From Hippasteria phrygiana (taxonomy: Eukaryota; Echinodermata; Asteroidea; Valvatida; Goniasteridae): a DNA stretch of 64,000 nucleotides. The translations under genes and the position numbers were made by a program. The DNA lies in NCBI GenBank assembly GCA_037893225.1, contig JAZGUH010000328.1, positions 930,001-994,000 on the forward strand. The letters are read 5' to 3'. The notes below the pieces were generated by a model, which worked only from the letters and a program-made list of their open reading frames with translations, searched no databases and was not told the origin of the DNA. Positions 1 to 8,531 of the stretch are shown in pieces. Each line of letters starts with the position of its first letter. Within the stretch, counting starts at the first letter, position 1.

Positions 1-1734
1 CTTGAACCCAGGCGGCTACAGAATTGTTCATGTCAACACTACAGTTGAGACAAGTGTTCGAGCTACCCTGGACCATCAGCATGCGAATCCTGACTGTGAT
101 GGCTGGCCTCAGCTACAGGCAGAGCAAGAAACACACTGGGGCCTTGCTGTTTCAGAGGTGCTGTCATGCAACAAGTGCTACTTCTCGACAGGAAGGAAGA
201 AGCTGTACTCAGAGATACCTCAGGTCAGCAGAGGCCGACGCACTGCAACTCCAAACATGGCCTTTTAGGTTGGTCTCCTCAACCGGGTATTGCAGCCACA
301 GGAGCAAGACGACTTTTGACAGCATTGGGTACAACTGTTCCTTCAATCAGTGGGCTGCAGAAAACAGCAAGCAAATGTGGGGACATTATTATCAATGAAA
401 ATGTTAGATGTATGGCTGAAAAGAGAAAACTGGTCAAAAGTATTCAAGAATTACAGGGCTATGACAGAGAAAAACCGATTGCTGTCGAATTAGATAGACA
501 ATACAATAACCCCTTGAGAAACTGTCGGGAACAAAACACCATTTGTGCCGGCAACCCAAACTAGGGACGTAGTATGTGAGAATGTAACCACCCAAAAAAT
601 GGTAGTAATGTACCACCACGAGAATAAACTCTGTAAATGTGAAAATCAAATGTCGGGCAAACACAGCTGTAACAAGTGGTACGAGCACACATATTCTTGT
701 AGTGCTACACGCCCAGCAAATTACAACATGGGGCATGAAAGAGAAGCGGGAATTCAATGTGCCAAGAAACTTCTAGAGTGTAAGGAACCCTTGTTGGCAG
801 AAAGAGTAACAAGCGATGCAGACGGGTGTATGGCAAAAGGTTTTATGTCTCAGATGAGAATTAAAGCAGGTATCGAGCCAGAACACTTTCTTGACCCACC
901 TTACTTAAATCGATCACTCAGTTCAGCAATCAGTCGGGCCAAATTCAGTGGTGACATGATGCCTGGTAGAACTAAAAATGAAAAAAAAAGATACAAGACC
1001 GGTTAGGTGACGATGTAAGTCACAGGGTACAAGCAGAAGCAGGGGCAATCCTCAAGAAATGTGGGAGAAACTTTGCCCAAATGTATGACATGGCTGAACA
1101 GGCTGCCTCAACCATTCCCGAATGTTACCAAGGTCGCCACAACCTTTGCAAAAAGCGGTCCTTGGTTTGCAATGGCAATAACAGATTTCCCTACCTTCCT
1201 GTTCATGTTAGGGGAAAACTGAAAATGCTCGAGTCTGACAAGAAACTGCTTTTACTGAAAATTCAGAAGAGAATTGGTCACGAGGCAATGCAAAAAACCA
1301 GATATGGGACAAGTACACAAAAAGCAGAGTCCATGAACCATGCTTTTTCAAGTACTAATCCAAAAGGGACACTAACCTTTTCCAGAAATGCTCTCTCAAG
1401 AGACCACAGCGCAGTTCACCTTGTCAACAATGGCCATGCCAACTTAATCATCCTCAAGTGTGAAGCTGCAGGTTGTCCTGTTTTGCCAGGATCTGCAGCT
1501 GCCAAAAGTCTGGCTGAAATGGACAGAAAAGAAAAATATCATTCCCAACGGGCTAGGAGCACACATTATAAAATACGAAGGGCAAAGTGTAGGGCACAAC
1601 GATATAACTTGTACAACTGTGCCAAGTCATTGTACAAAAAGAAAGGGCAACTGGAACCCAAGTCAGCAATCCCTCCAGATGTGGATTGGCAAAGAAATCA
1701 GAGTGAGCACAATTACAGCATACGTTTCAATTAA
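1..1734 (+). pseudogene. Mutator-like transposase pseudogene, copy 0 (5' end outside the window)
   Basis: Partial copy entering from the left edge; position 1 corresponds to 4391 of the complete copy at 4116-6124, where the family is described. It has the same stop (266-268) and the same three frame changes. It is haplotype A: A at 439 and A at 1697. Confidence 0.85.
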
Positions 1735-1833
1735 AAATGAATTATAAAAGCAAAAAGTGTAGCATCAAAAAATGGTGAGTAATTTCAGTTATCAAACTTA
1801 ATGGTGAGCCAAAAAGTTCTCCTTAATTACATT

Positions 1834-2202
1834 TTAAAGAAGACAATCCTTGTATGGGCCATGGCCCGAACACAAACGGCATCTCTTACAACGAGATCTT
1901 GCAGTGTTGATGGCGTGTGGCTCAAGTGACAGGTGATCAAAATTCACACACAAGGAGTTGTGGCACAGGTGACTGACATCATACCCCCGGGGAAGATCAA
2001 GGACTCCAGAATAAACAATGTAAGTCAACCTGTGCACACGCATCCTTGTGCGTGAATTTGATTTGGAGCCAGGCATGACAACATTAATAATGCCATATTT
2101 CTGCTGGACATATCCTGTCCATACCCTACAATTTTTTCTGCCTCTGTGTACAGTCTTTCTTAAAATCTTGCCTTTAATTAGGGCCTTCCAGATGGAATCC
2201 AT
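1834..2202 (-). CDS. His-Me finger (His-Cys box, I-PpoI-like) endonuclease, copy 0
   Basis: A complete 122-residue frame resembling the zinc-binding-loop homing endonuclease family (Pfam zf-His_Me_endon), whose known member I-PpoI cuts DNA with a histidine base and an asparagine-bound metal. Visible residues: C25 and W28 in CRVW; R55 and H57 before the core; the box SHLCHNSLC with H78, C80 and C85; N87; H90; N99; then C105, C108, C111, H114 and C120. The spacing H78 to C80, C85, H90, N99 and C105 equals that of I-PpoI H98, C100, C105, H110, N119 and C125, so the general base, metal ligand and first zinc site are all present. The second zinc site is probably drawn from C105/C108/C111/H114/C120. 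The start is the first ATG of the frame; a spliced extension starting at 2285 is possible. It converges on the transposase with 99 bp between the stops. Whether it is expressed, and whether it belongs to the transposon, is inference. Confidence 0.75.
   Translation of the reverse strand: MDSIWKALIKGKILRKTVHRGRKNCRVWTGYVQQKYGIINVVMPGSKSNSRTRMRVHRLTYIVYSGVLDLPRGYDVSHLCHNSLCVNFDHLSLEPHAINTARSRCKRCRLCSGHGPYKDCLL
1935..2062. repeat. Imperfect inverted repeat inside the nuclease gene
   Basis: The reverse complement of 1935-1980, which encodes the core box of the nuclease on the minus strand, aligns with the plus strand of 2017-2062 at about 39 of 49 columns, across a 36-nt loop. The longest uninterrupted match is TCCTTGTG, followed after one mismatch by GTGAATTT. 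It recurs in every standard unit and could form a hairpin in DNA or transcript. One copy of this site is rearranged at 19591-19920. Confidence 0.75.
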
Positions 2203-2222
2203 TTTGCTATGGTTTAAGAAAT

Positions 2223-2406
2223 CTGCATAACAAACAATACAGACCGCGTGCGTGAGGTCAACTTACCTTTGCTACCATATGGCATTGGTCAAACGTTTTC
2301 TCCAGCAGTCATGATAGCCCTAGCCTGGGCATGCTACAAATAAAAATAAATAAATATACATCTCAGTCTAAATATTGGGTGAAACAATTCAGACAAACTA
2401 CTTACT
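2223..2406 (-). other. Predicted 5' exons and two short introns of the nuclease transcript
   Basis: Read on the minus strand, an exon ending at 2406 is followed by GTAAGT (intron 2405-2334, 72 nt) closing with a T-rich tract and TTTGTAG. A second exon, 2333-2267, ends CAAAG and is followed by GTAAGT (intron 2266-2223, 44 nt) closing with TTGTTTGTTATGCAG. Joining 2267 to 2222 puts an ATG at 2285-2283 in frame with the nuclease, adding 13 residues before the ATG at 2202. The signals are good, but a 44-nt intron is very short for an animal and no transcript evidence is available. The same signals recur in the other units at the matching offset. Confidence 0.45.
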
Positions 2407-2454
2407 TGTAAATTTATGAGCCTCAGCGCAACCTATAATTGTAAACATGTTGAT

Positions 2455-2464
2455 AACATGGCGG
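2455..2464 (+). promoter_or_regulatory. YY1-like site
   Basis: AACATGGCGG fits the YY1 core (AANATGGCGG). It lies just upstream, on the minus strand, of the predicted first splice donor of the nuclease transcript, where YY1 sites often sit near start sites of animal genes and retroelements. Ten bases can match by chance; the promoter role is inference. Confidence 0.3.
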
Positions 2465-2638
2465 ATAGGCATCTGAAATGTGTATGTGAATAAAAAGACA
2501 GCGAGAGCAAACAAAGAAAAGAAAGACAGAACCCATTTTGTTCTCTATCATGTGTGTAATCATTACTGTGTTTTCTGTGAGATTTCATAGTTCAAAACAT
2601 GAAACATACCTATTTTTAGCGAGTACACTTGGCATATA

Positions 2639-2680
2639 GGTTCCACTCACTGATCTCTATAGAGATCACTGGTTCCACTC
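2639..2680. repeat. 18-bp perfect palindrome between 10-bp direct repeats
   Basis: TGATCTCTATAGAGATCA at 2651-2668 is a perfect palindrome. It is flanked by GGTTCCACTC at 2639-2648 and again at 2671-2680. Present in every unit at the matching offset. A dimeric protein site, or the remnant of a small insertion with target duplication, are both possible. Confidence 0.6.
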
Positions 2681-2728
2681 CACTAAATACGGCGCTCATT
2701 TTGTAACCAACATAAAAATAGAAAGGAA

Positions 2729-2749
2729 GAGCGCCACCTGGTGACGCTC
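2729..2749. promoter_or_regulatory. 21-bp near-perfect dyad resembling a CTCF site
   Basis: The ten bases either side of T2739 are complementary at nine of ten positions. The core GCGCCACCTGGTGA (2731-2744) matches the reverse complement of the bilaterian CTCF consensus at all but the last base. GGCGCTC at 2691-2697 is an inverted match to GAGCGCC at 2729-2735. Present in every unit in the same orientation. Binding is not shown; CTCF is absent from non-bilaterians, so relevance depends on the host. Confidence 0.3.
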
Positions 2750-3167
2750 AGGAGTAAGGTGGCAATATTTTTTTCACTGGAAATTAAAGATTAAGACTCC
2801 TAGAATAATTTTCTTTTCAAATTTATGAGAGTTGAAGGAATTTTTTTTTTTTATACTCCCCTCCCCACAAACCACCCCTAAAATGGTGGCCCATCTCTGG
2901 GCCCAGGTCTAAATGTAGCCCTCCCCCCCGCCTCTATGCCAAATAGACCCACGTATTGGTCATTTTTGTGAATGGAATTCCCCGAGTTGGAAGCCACGGG
3001 TCACCAATTCTTGATTTCCACAAATATTTCTACAATCAGTCCAATTTATAGGCCCCAGGGACCTCTTATTCAAAATTACTGGAGGGATCACAAAATATTA
3101 ATGAGCTCGCGCGCAGTGATTTTCACAGATTTAGTGGCATGCACCCTGCTGATAGAAGTCATAATTA

Positions 3168-3499
3168 TCGTGGCCCTAAAGGGACATGCGCGCATTTCTG
3201 CGCAGATTTCTGCGATGTCGTACATTTTTATTGTTTTGCGATAAAATCCGCAATGCGCAGAAAATGTGCGCAGAAAATGTGCGCAGAAAATGTGCGCAGA
3301 AAATGTGCGCAGAAAATGTGCGCAGAAAATGTGCGCAGAAAATGTGCGCAGAAAATGTGCGCAGAAAATGTGCGCAGAAAATGTGCGCAGAAAATGTGCG
3401 CAGAAAATGTGCGCAGAAAATGTGCGCAGAAAATGTGCGCAGAAAATGTGCGCAGAAAATGTGCGCAGAAAATGTGCGAATGTACCTTCAGGGCCACAA
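3168..3499. mobile_element. MITE-like element with an internal minisatellite, copy 1
   Basis: A 332-bp element between TA dinucleotides (3166-3167 and 3500-3501). The left end TCGTGGCCCTAAAGG and the reverse complement of the right end TTGTGGCCCTGAAGG form terminal inverted repeats; the similarity runs about 32 bp at roughly 80 percent. It then continues into the minisatellite, because the left arm holds GCATTTCTGCGCAGATTTCTG, an inverted diverged form of the 13-bp repeat. The right arm thus seems to have expanded into the tandem repeat. There is no coding capacity. TA flanks and terminal repeats suggest a non-autonomous Tc1/mariner-like or similar DNA element, but the family is not identified. 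It lies 65 bp upstream of the EGF exon, in the presumed intron. Confidence 0.6.
3255..3475. repeat. 13-bp minisatellite, 17 copies
   Basis: Perfect tandem copies of GCGCAGAAAATGT with no variant monomers. Because 13 is not a multiple of three, the array is open in several frames on both strands, producing spurious Cys-rich reading frames. Copy number is the main length variable between units (15 to 26). Confidence 0.97.
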
Positions 3500-3564
3500 T
3501 ACATATACGATAGTGCTGAACCAAATAGGCTAATCTGTTTGTGATTGGGTTTTTATGTTCACAG

Positions 3565-3681
3565 TGGGCCCGTGTCATGAGAGCGTTAATCCGTGTCAGA
3601 ATGGAGCCACGTGTACGGGGGTAAACTTCGCAGTAGTCTGCCGGTGCAGCGATGGTTTTGTGGGCGAAAACTGTGAAAGAG
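3565..3681 (+). CDS. EGF-like domain exon, copy 1
   Basis: A 117-bp exon encoding one complete EGF-like module. The six cysteines are spaced 6, 5, 8, 1 and 8 residues apart, the canonical pattern (three disulfides, extracellular). It is preceded by TTTTTATGTTCACAG and followed by GTACCG, a weak donor lacking G at position 5. The exon starts with the last two bases of a codon and ends with the first base of one, so it is symmetric phase 1-1 like many EGF exons; joining copies gives a GTG valine at the junction and keeps the frame. CQNGATC fits the O-fucosylation motif between cysteines 2 and 3. There is no calcium-binding N-terminal motif. If read without splicing, the frame stops at 3771-3773. 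The parent gene is not identifiable from one module; transcription is inference. Confidence 0.72.
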
Positions 3682-4115
3682 GTACCGGTTGGCTATTACA
3701 GAAATCAAATTGGAGAAAGGCTATAAATGGTTCTGAAACAATCAACTGGTTGGGGCGTGCACTAGTTAACTAGTGTTGACATTATTGTACTGCGCAGACA
3801 TTTTTTCAAACTATACTATTAGGCAAGATAAGCCAAAACTCTGAAGAAAAGAGAAATGTCACAAATCGAATTCATTTTGACTTGCTTTATGAATTTAATA
3901 ATTTTCATTTTACCAACTAGTTCATATTTAGAAAATGCCTTTGGTTATTGGCACAACAGGGAAGCAGTAACTTAAGCATGCACTGAATGAAATGCAATAG
4001 CTTTGCAATGGATGTTTATTGTTAGTGCACCATTATTCTTTTGTTGTTCATAGTGACATGGAATAAACAAAAAACTCTTCATAACCCTAATTACTCACCA
4101 ACTGAAAGGTCCACC
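3682..4115. other. Spacer (presumed intron start) between EGF exon and transposase
   Basis: AT-rich sequence without a gene. It holds the 16-bp palindrome at 3760-3775 and, at 4038-4052, TTTTGTTGTTCATAG, a possible splice acceptor 63 bp before the transposase ATG, suggesting that the transposase once had an upstream exon. Equivalent spacers follow every EGF exon. Confidence 0.6.
3760..3775. repeat. 16-bp perfect palindrome
   Basis: CACTAGTTAACTAGTG is a perfect palindrome 79 bp after the EGF exon, repeated at the same offset in every unit. It contains the in-frame stop of the unspliced EGF frame. No function assigned. Confidence 0.7.
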
Positions 4116-6124
4116 ATGGTTCGCTACAGAAAGGGCATGTTTAAGAGGAAAAAAGCCTATTTTAAAAAAGGCAATGGTCTGACATGTCAGTTGATAAGAG
4201 AAAAGGCTGATGTTTCATCTTTCTATATCAGACCCACAAATGAACAATTGCAACTGGCCTTTCCCAGAGATGAGCGAGGTTCTTTCTACAACCCACCAGG
4301 TGCCAGAACTAATAAAACTGTGATGGTGCTGCGACCGAAAATTGAGGAAATAACGCCGATAAGCAGACTCCAAAGGGAAGGAGCCGACAACTTGAACCCA
4401 GGCGGCTACAGAATTGTTCATGTCAACACTACAGTTGAGACAAGTGTTCGAGCTACCCTGGACCATCAGCATGCGAATCCTGACTGTGATGGCTGGCCTC
4501 AGCTACAGGCAGAGCAAGAAACACACTGGGGCCTTGCTGTTTCAGAGGTGCTGTCATGCAACAAGTGCTACTTCTCGACAGGAAGGAAGAAGCTGTACTC
4601 AGAGATACCTCAGGTCAGCAGAGGCCGACGCACTGCAACTCCAAACATGGCCTTTTAGGTTGGTCTCCTCAACCGGGTATTGCAGCCACAGGAGCAAGAC
4701 GACTTTTGACAGCATTGGGTACAACTGTTCCTTCAATCAGTGGGCTGCAGAAAACAGCAAGCAAATGTGGGGACATTATTATCAATGAAAATGTTAGATG
4801 TATGGCTGAAAAGAGAAAACTGGTCAAAGGTATTCAAGAATTACAGGGCTATGACAGAGAAAAACCGATTGCTGTCGAATTAGATAGACAATACAATAAC
4901 CCCTTGAGAAACTGTCGGGAACAAAACACCATTTGTGCCGGCAACCCAAACTAGGGACGTAGTATGTGAGAATGTAACCACCCAAAAAATGGTAGTAATG
5001 TACCACCACGAGAATAAACTCTGTAAATGTGAAAATCAAATGTCGGGCAAACACAGCTGTAACAAGTGGTACGAGCACACATATTCTTGTAGTGCTACAC
5101 GCCCAGCAAATTACAACATGGGGCATGAAAGAGAAGCGGGAATTCAATGTGCCAAGAAACTTCTAGAGTGTAAGGAACCCTTGTTGGCAGAAAGAGTAAC
5201 AAGCGATGCAGACGGGTGTATGGCAAAAGGTTTTATGTCTCAGATGAGAATTAAAGCAGGTATCGAGCCAGAACACTTTCTTGACCCACCTTACTTAAAT
5301 CGATCACTCAGTTCAGCAATCAGTCGGGCCAAATTCAGTGGTGACATGATGCCTGGTAGAACTAAAAATGAAAAAAAAAGATACAAGACCGGTTAGGTGA
5401 CGATGTAAGTCACAGGGTACAAGCAGAAGCAGGGGCAATCCTCAAGAAATGTGGGAGAAACTTTGCCCAAATGTATGACATGGCTGAACAGGCTGCCTCA
5501 ACCATTCCCGAATGTTACCAAGGTCGCCACAACCTTTGCAAAAAGCGGTCCTTGGTTTGCAATGGCAATAACAGATTTCCCTACCTTCCTGTTCATGTTA
5601 GGGGAAAACTGAAAATGCTCGAGTCTGACAAGAAACTGCTTTTACTGAAAATTCAGAAGAGAATTGGTCACGAGGCAATGCAAAAAACCAGATATGGGAC
5701 AAGTACACAAAAAGCAGAGTCCATGAACCATGCTTTTTCAAGTACTAATCCAAAAGGGACACTAACCTTTTCCAGAAATGCTCTCTCAAGAGACCACAGC
5801 GCAGTTCACCTTGTCAACAATGGCCATGCCAACTTAATCATCCTCAAGTGTGAAGCTGCAGGTTGTCCTGTTTTGCCAGGATCTGCAGCTGCCAAAAGTC
5901 TGGCTGAAATGGACAGAAAAGAAAAATATCATTCCCAACGGGCTAGGAGCACACATTATAAAATACGAAGGGCAAAGTGTAGGGCACAACGATATAACTT
6001 GTACAACTGTGCCAAGTCATTGTACAAAAAGAAAGGGCAACTGGAACCCAAGTCAGCAATCCCTCCAGATGTGGATTGGCAAAGAATTCAGAGTGAGCAC
6101 AATTACAGCATACGTTTCAATTAA
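4116..6124 (+). pseudogene. Mutator-like (MULE) DDE transposase pseudogene, copy 1, complete span
   Basis: Three frames read in order give one roughly 660-codon transposase of the Mutator-like domain family found in many invertebrates. The ATG at 4116 has a strong Kozak context (CCACCATGG). Piece 1 (4116-4658, 180 codons) has a basic N-terminus, nuclear-localisation-like, and a CNKC zinc pair at residues 148-151. It ends at TAG (4656) where the family normally continues, followed by a one-base frame change near 4668-4680. Piece 2 runs to about 4905 and contains D (codon 4883) in ELDRQYNNP. A second frame change (4903-4911) leads into piece 3, with CENVT, D (codon 5205) in TSDADG, and MPGRTK. 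A third change falls in an A9 run (5369-5377). Piece 4 carries the GRHNLCKK cysteine region, E (codon 5717) in TQKAESMN, SRN and HSAVHLVNNG. The three acidic residues fit a DDE triad. The same lesions occur in all copies, so it was dead before amplification. Haplotype B (G at 4829, T at 6087). Confidence 0.85.
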
Positions 6125-6223
6125 AAATGAATTATAAAAGCAAAAAGTGTAGCATCAAAAAATGGTGAGTAATTTCAGTTATCAAACTTAATGGTGAGCC
6201 AAAAAGTTCTCCTTAATTACATT

Positions 6224-6592
6224 TTAAAGAAGACAATCCTTGTATGGGCCATGGCCCGAACACAAACGGCATCTCTTACAACGAGATCTTGCAGTGTTGA
6301 TGGCGTGTGGCTCAAGTGACAGGTGATCAAAATTCACACACAAGGAGTTGTGGCACAGGTGACTGACATCATACCCCCGGGGAAGATCAAGGACTCCAGA
6401 ATAAACAATGTAAGTCAACCTGTGCACACGCATCCTTGTGCGTGAATTTGATTTGGAGCCAGGCATGACAACATTAATAATGCCATATTTCTGCTGGACA
6501 TATCCTGTCCATACCCTACAATTTTTTCTGCCTCTGTGTACAGTCTTTCTTAAAATCTTGCCTTTAATTAGGGCCTTCCAGATGGAATCCAT
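6224..6592 (-). CDS. His-Me finger endonuclease, copy 1
   Basis: Same 122-residue frame as at 1834-2202, with no differences seen; all catalytic and zinc residues are present. Confidence 0.75.
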   Translation of the reverse strand: MDSIWKALIKGKILRKTVHRGRKNCRVWTGYVQQKYGIINVVMPGSKSNSRTRMRVHRLTYIVYSGVLDLPRGYDVSHLCHNSLCVNFDHLSLEPHAINTARSRCKRCRLCSGHGPYKDCLL

Positions 6593-7557
6593 TTTGCTAT
6601 GGTTTAAGAAATCTGCATAACAAACAATACAGACCGCGTGCGTGAGGTCAACTTACCTTTGCTACCATATGGCATTGGTCAAACGTTTTCTCCAGCAGTC
6701 ATGATAGCCCTAGCCTGGGCATGCTACAAATAAAAATAAATAAATATACATCTCAGTCTAAATATTGGGTGAAACAATTCAGACAAACTACTTACTTGTA
6801 AATTTATGAGCCTCAGCGCAACCTATAATTGTAAACATGTTGATAACATGGCGGATAGGCATCTGAAATGTGTATGTGAATAAAAAGACAGCGAGAGCAA
6901 ACAAAGAAAAGAAAGACAGAACCCATTTTGTTCTCTATCATGTGTGTAATCATTACTGTGTTTTCTGTGAGATTTCATAGTTCAAAACATGAAACATACC
7001 TATTTTTAGCGAGTACACTTGGCATATAGGTTCCACTCACTGATCTCTATAGAGATCACTGGTTCCACTCCACTAAATACGGCGCTCATTTTGTAACCAA
7101 CATAAAAATAGAAAGGAAGAGCGCCACCTGGTGACGCTCAGGAGTAAGGTGGCAATATTTTTTTCACTGGAAATTAAAGATTAAGACTCCTAGAATAATT
7201 TTCTTTTCAAATTTATGAGAGTTGAAGGAATTTTTTTTTTTTATACTCCCCTCCCCACAAACCACCCCTAAAATGGTGGCCCATCTCTGGGCCCAGGTCT
7301 AAATGTAGCCCTCCCCCCCGCCTCTATGCCAAATAGACCCACGTATTGGTCATTTTTGTGAATGGAATTCCCCGAGTTGGAAGCCACGGGTCACCAATTC
7401 TTGATTTCCACAAATATTTCTACAATCAGTCCAATTTATAGGCCCCAGGGACCTCTTATTCAAAATTACTGGAGGGATCACAAAATATTAATGAGCTCGC
7501 GCGCAGTGATTTTCACAGATTTAGTGGCATGCACCCTGCTGATAGAAGTCATAATTA

Positions 7558-7915
7558 TCGTGGCCCTAAAGGGACATGCGCGCATTTCTGCGCAGATTTC
7601 TGCGATGTCGTACATTTTTATTGTTTTGCGATAAAATCCGCAATGCGCAGAAAATGTGCGCAGAAAATGTGCGCAGAAAATGTGCGCAGAAAATGTGCGC
7701 AGAAAATGTGCGCAGAAAATGTGCGCAGAAAATGTGCGCAGAAAATGTGCGCAGAAAATGTGCGCAGAAAATGTGCGCAGAAAATGTGCGCAGAAAATGT
7801 GCGCAGAAAATGTGCGCAGAAAATGTGCGCAGAAAATGTGCGCAGAAAATGTGCGCAGAAAATGTGCGCAGAAAATGTGCGCAGAAAATGTGCGAATGTA
7901 CCTTCAGGGCCACAA
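7558..7915. mobile_element. MITE-like element, copy 2 (minisatellite x19)
   Basis: As at 3168-3499, TA on both sides. The 13-bp array spans 7645-7891 with 19 copies. Confidence 0.6.
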
Positions 7916-7980
7916 TACATATACGATAGTGCTGAACCAAATAGGCTAATCTGTTTGTGATTGGGTTTTTATGTTCACAG

Positions 7981-8097
7981 TGGGCCCGTGTCATGAGAGC
8001 GTTAATCCGTGTCAGAATGGAGCCACGTGTACGGGGGTAAACTTCGCAGTAGTCTGCCGGTGCAGCGATGGTTTTGTGGGCGAAAACTGTGAAAGAG
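7981..8097 (+). CDS. EGF-like domain exon, copy 2
   Basis: Identical to the exon at 3565-3681, with the same acceptor and donor. The presumed intron from the previous exon is 7980 minus 3681, or 4,299 bp. Confidence 0.72.
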
Positions 8098-8531
8098 GTA
8101 CCGGTTGGCTATTACAGAAATCAAATTGGAGAAAGGCTATAAATGGTTCTGAAACAATCAACTGGTTGGGGCGTGCACTAGTTAACTAGTGTTGACATTA
8201 TTGTACTGCGCAGACATTTTTTCAAACTATACTATTAGGCAAGATAAGCCAAAACTCTGAAGAAAAGAGAAATGTCACAAATCGAATTCATTTTGACTTG
8301 CTTTATGAATTTAATAATTTTCATTTTACCAACTAGTTCATATTTAGAAAATGCCTTTGGTTATTGGCACAACAGGGAAGCAGTAACTTAAGCATGCACT
8401 GAATGAAATGCAATAGCTTTGCAATGGATGTTTATTGTTAGTGCACCATTATTCTTTTGTTGTTCATAGTGACATGGAATAAACAAAAAACTCTTCATAA
8501 CCCTAATTACTCACCAACTGAAAGGTCCACC

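Larger units (their letters stand above)
2286..3165. other. Non-coding spacer between the nuclease and the MITE
   Basis: About 880 bp with no convincing gene; equivalent stretches lie in every unit. Contents: an A-rich tract near 2339-2358; a YY1-like site (2455-2464); direct repeats around an 18-bp palindrome (2639-2680); a 21-bp dyad (2729-2749); a T12 run near 2841; a C-rich patch (2866-2932) that is the site of the indels seen in two units; and AT-rich sequence up to the MITE. The 90-codon open frame at 2972-3244 has no recognisable features. Confidence 0.6.

Noticed and set aside
434..757. 107-codon minus-strand frame antisense to the transposase
   Set aside because: It overlaps the recognisable transposase coding sequence and has no features of its own; a shadow frame.
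2048..2230. 60-codon plus-strand frame opposite the nuclease start
   Set aside because: Antisense shadow of the nuclease, which has clear family motifs.
2972..3244. 90-codon plus-strand frame before the MITE
   Set aside because: No motif, and it runs into the MITE arm; likely chance.
3255..3475. CRISPR array
   Set aside because: The 13-bp copies are adjacent with no spacers, and the context is eukaryotic.
3139..3578. Cys-rich reading frames across the minisatellite on both strands (repeats such as AENVRRKCAQKMC and the reverse AHIFCAHFLRTFS)
   Set aside because: A perfect 13-bp repeat without stops is open in every frame it enters; the frames change start, end and length with repeat number and have no stable protein.
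3555..3773. A 72-codon EGF protein read straight through
   Set aside because: The EGF similarity stops exactly at the GT after 3681, and the extra 30 codons are unrelated; an exon with splice sites explains it better.
4215..4472. 85-codon minus-strand frame antisense to the transposase N-terminus
   Set aside because: Shadow of the transposase reading.
4656..4680. An intron explaining the first stop and frame change of the transposase
   Set aside because: Family similarity continues on both sides with no gap, so there is no room for an intron; a stop plus a small indel fits.
3682..7557. Terminal inverted repeats and target duplication bounding the transposase plus nuclease
   Set aside because: I looked at both flanks and found no convincing long inverted ends or 8-10 bp duplication; an inverted-repeat search of the unit would be decisive.
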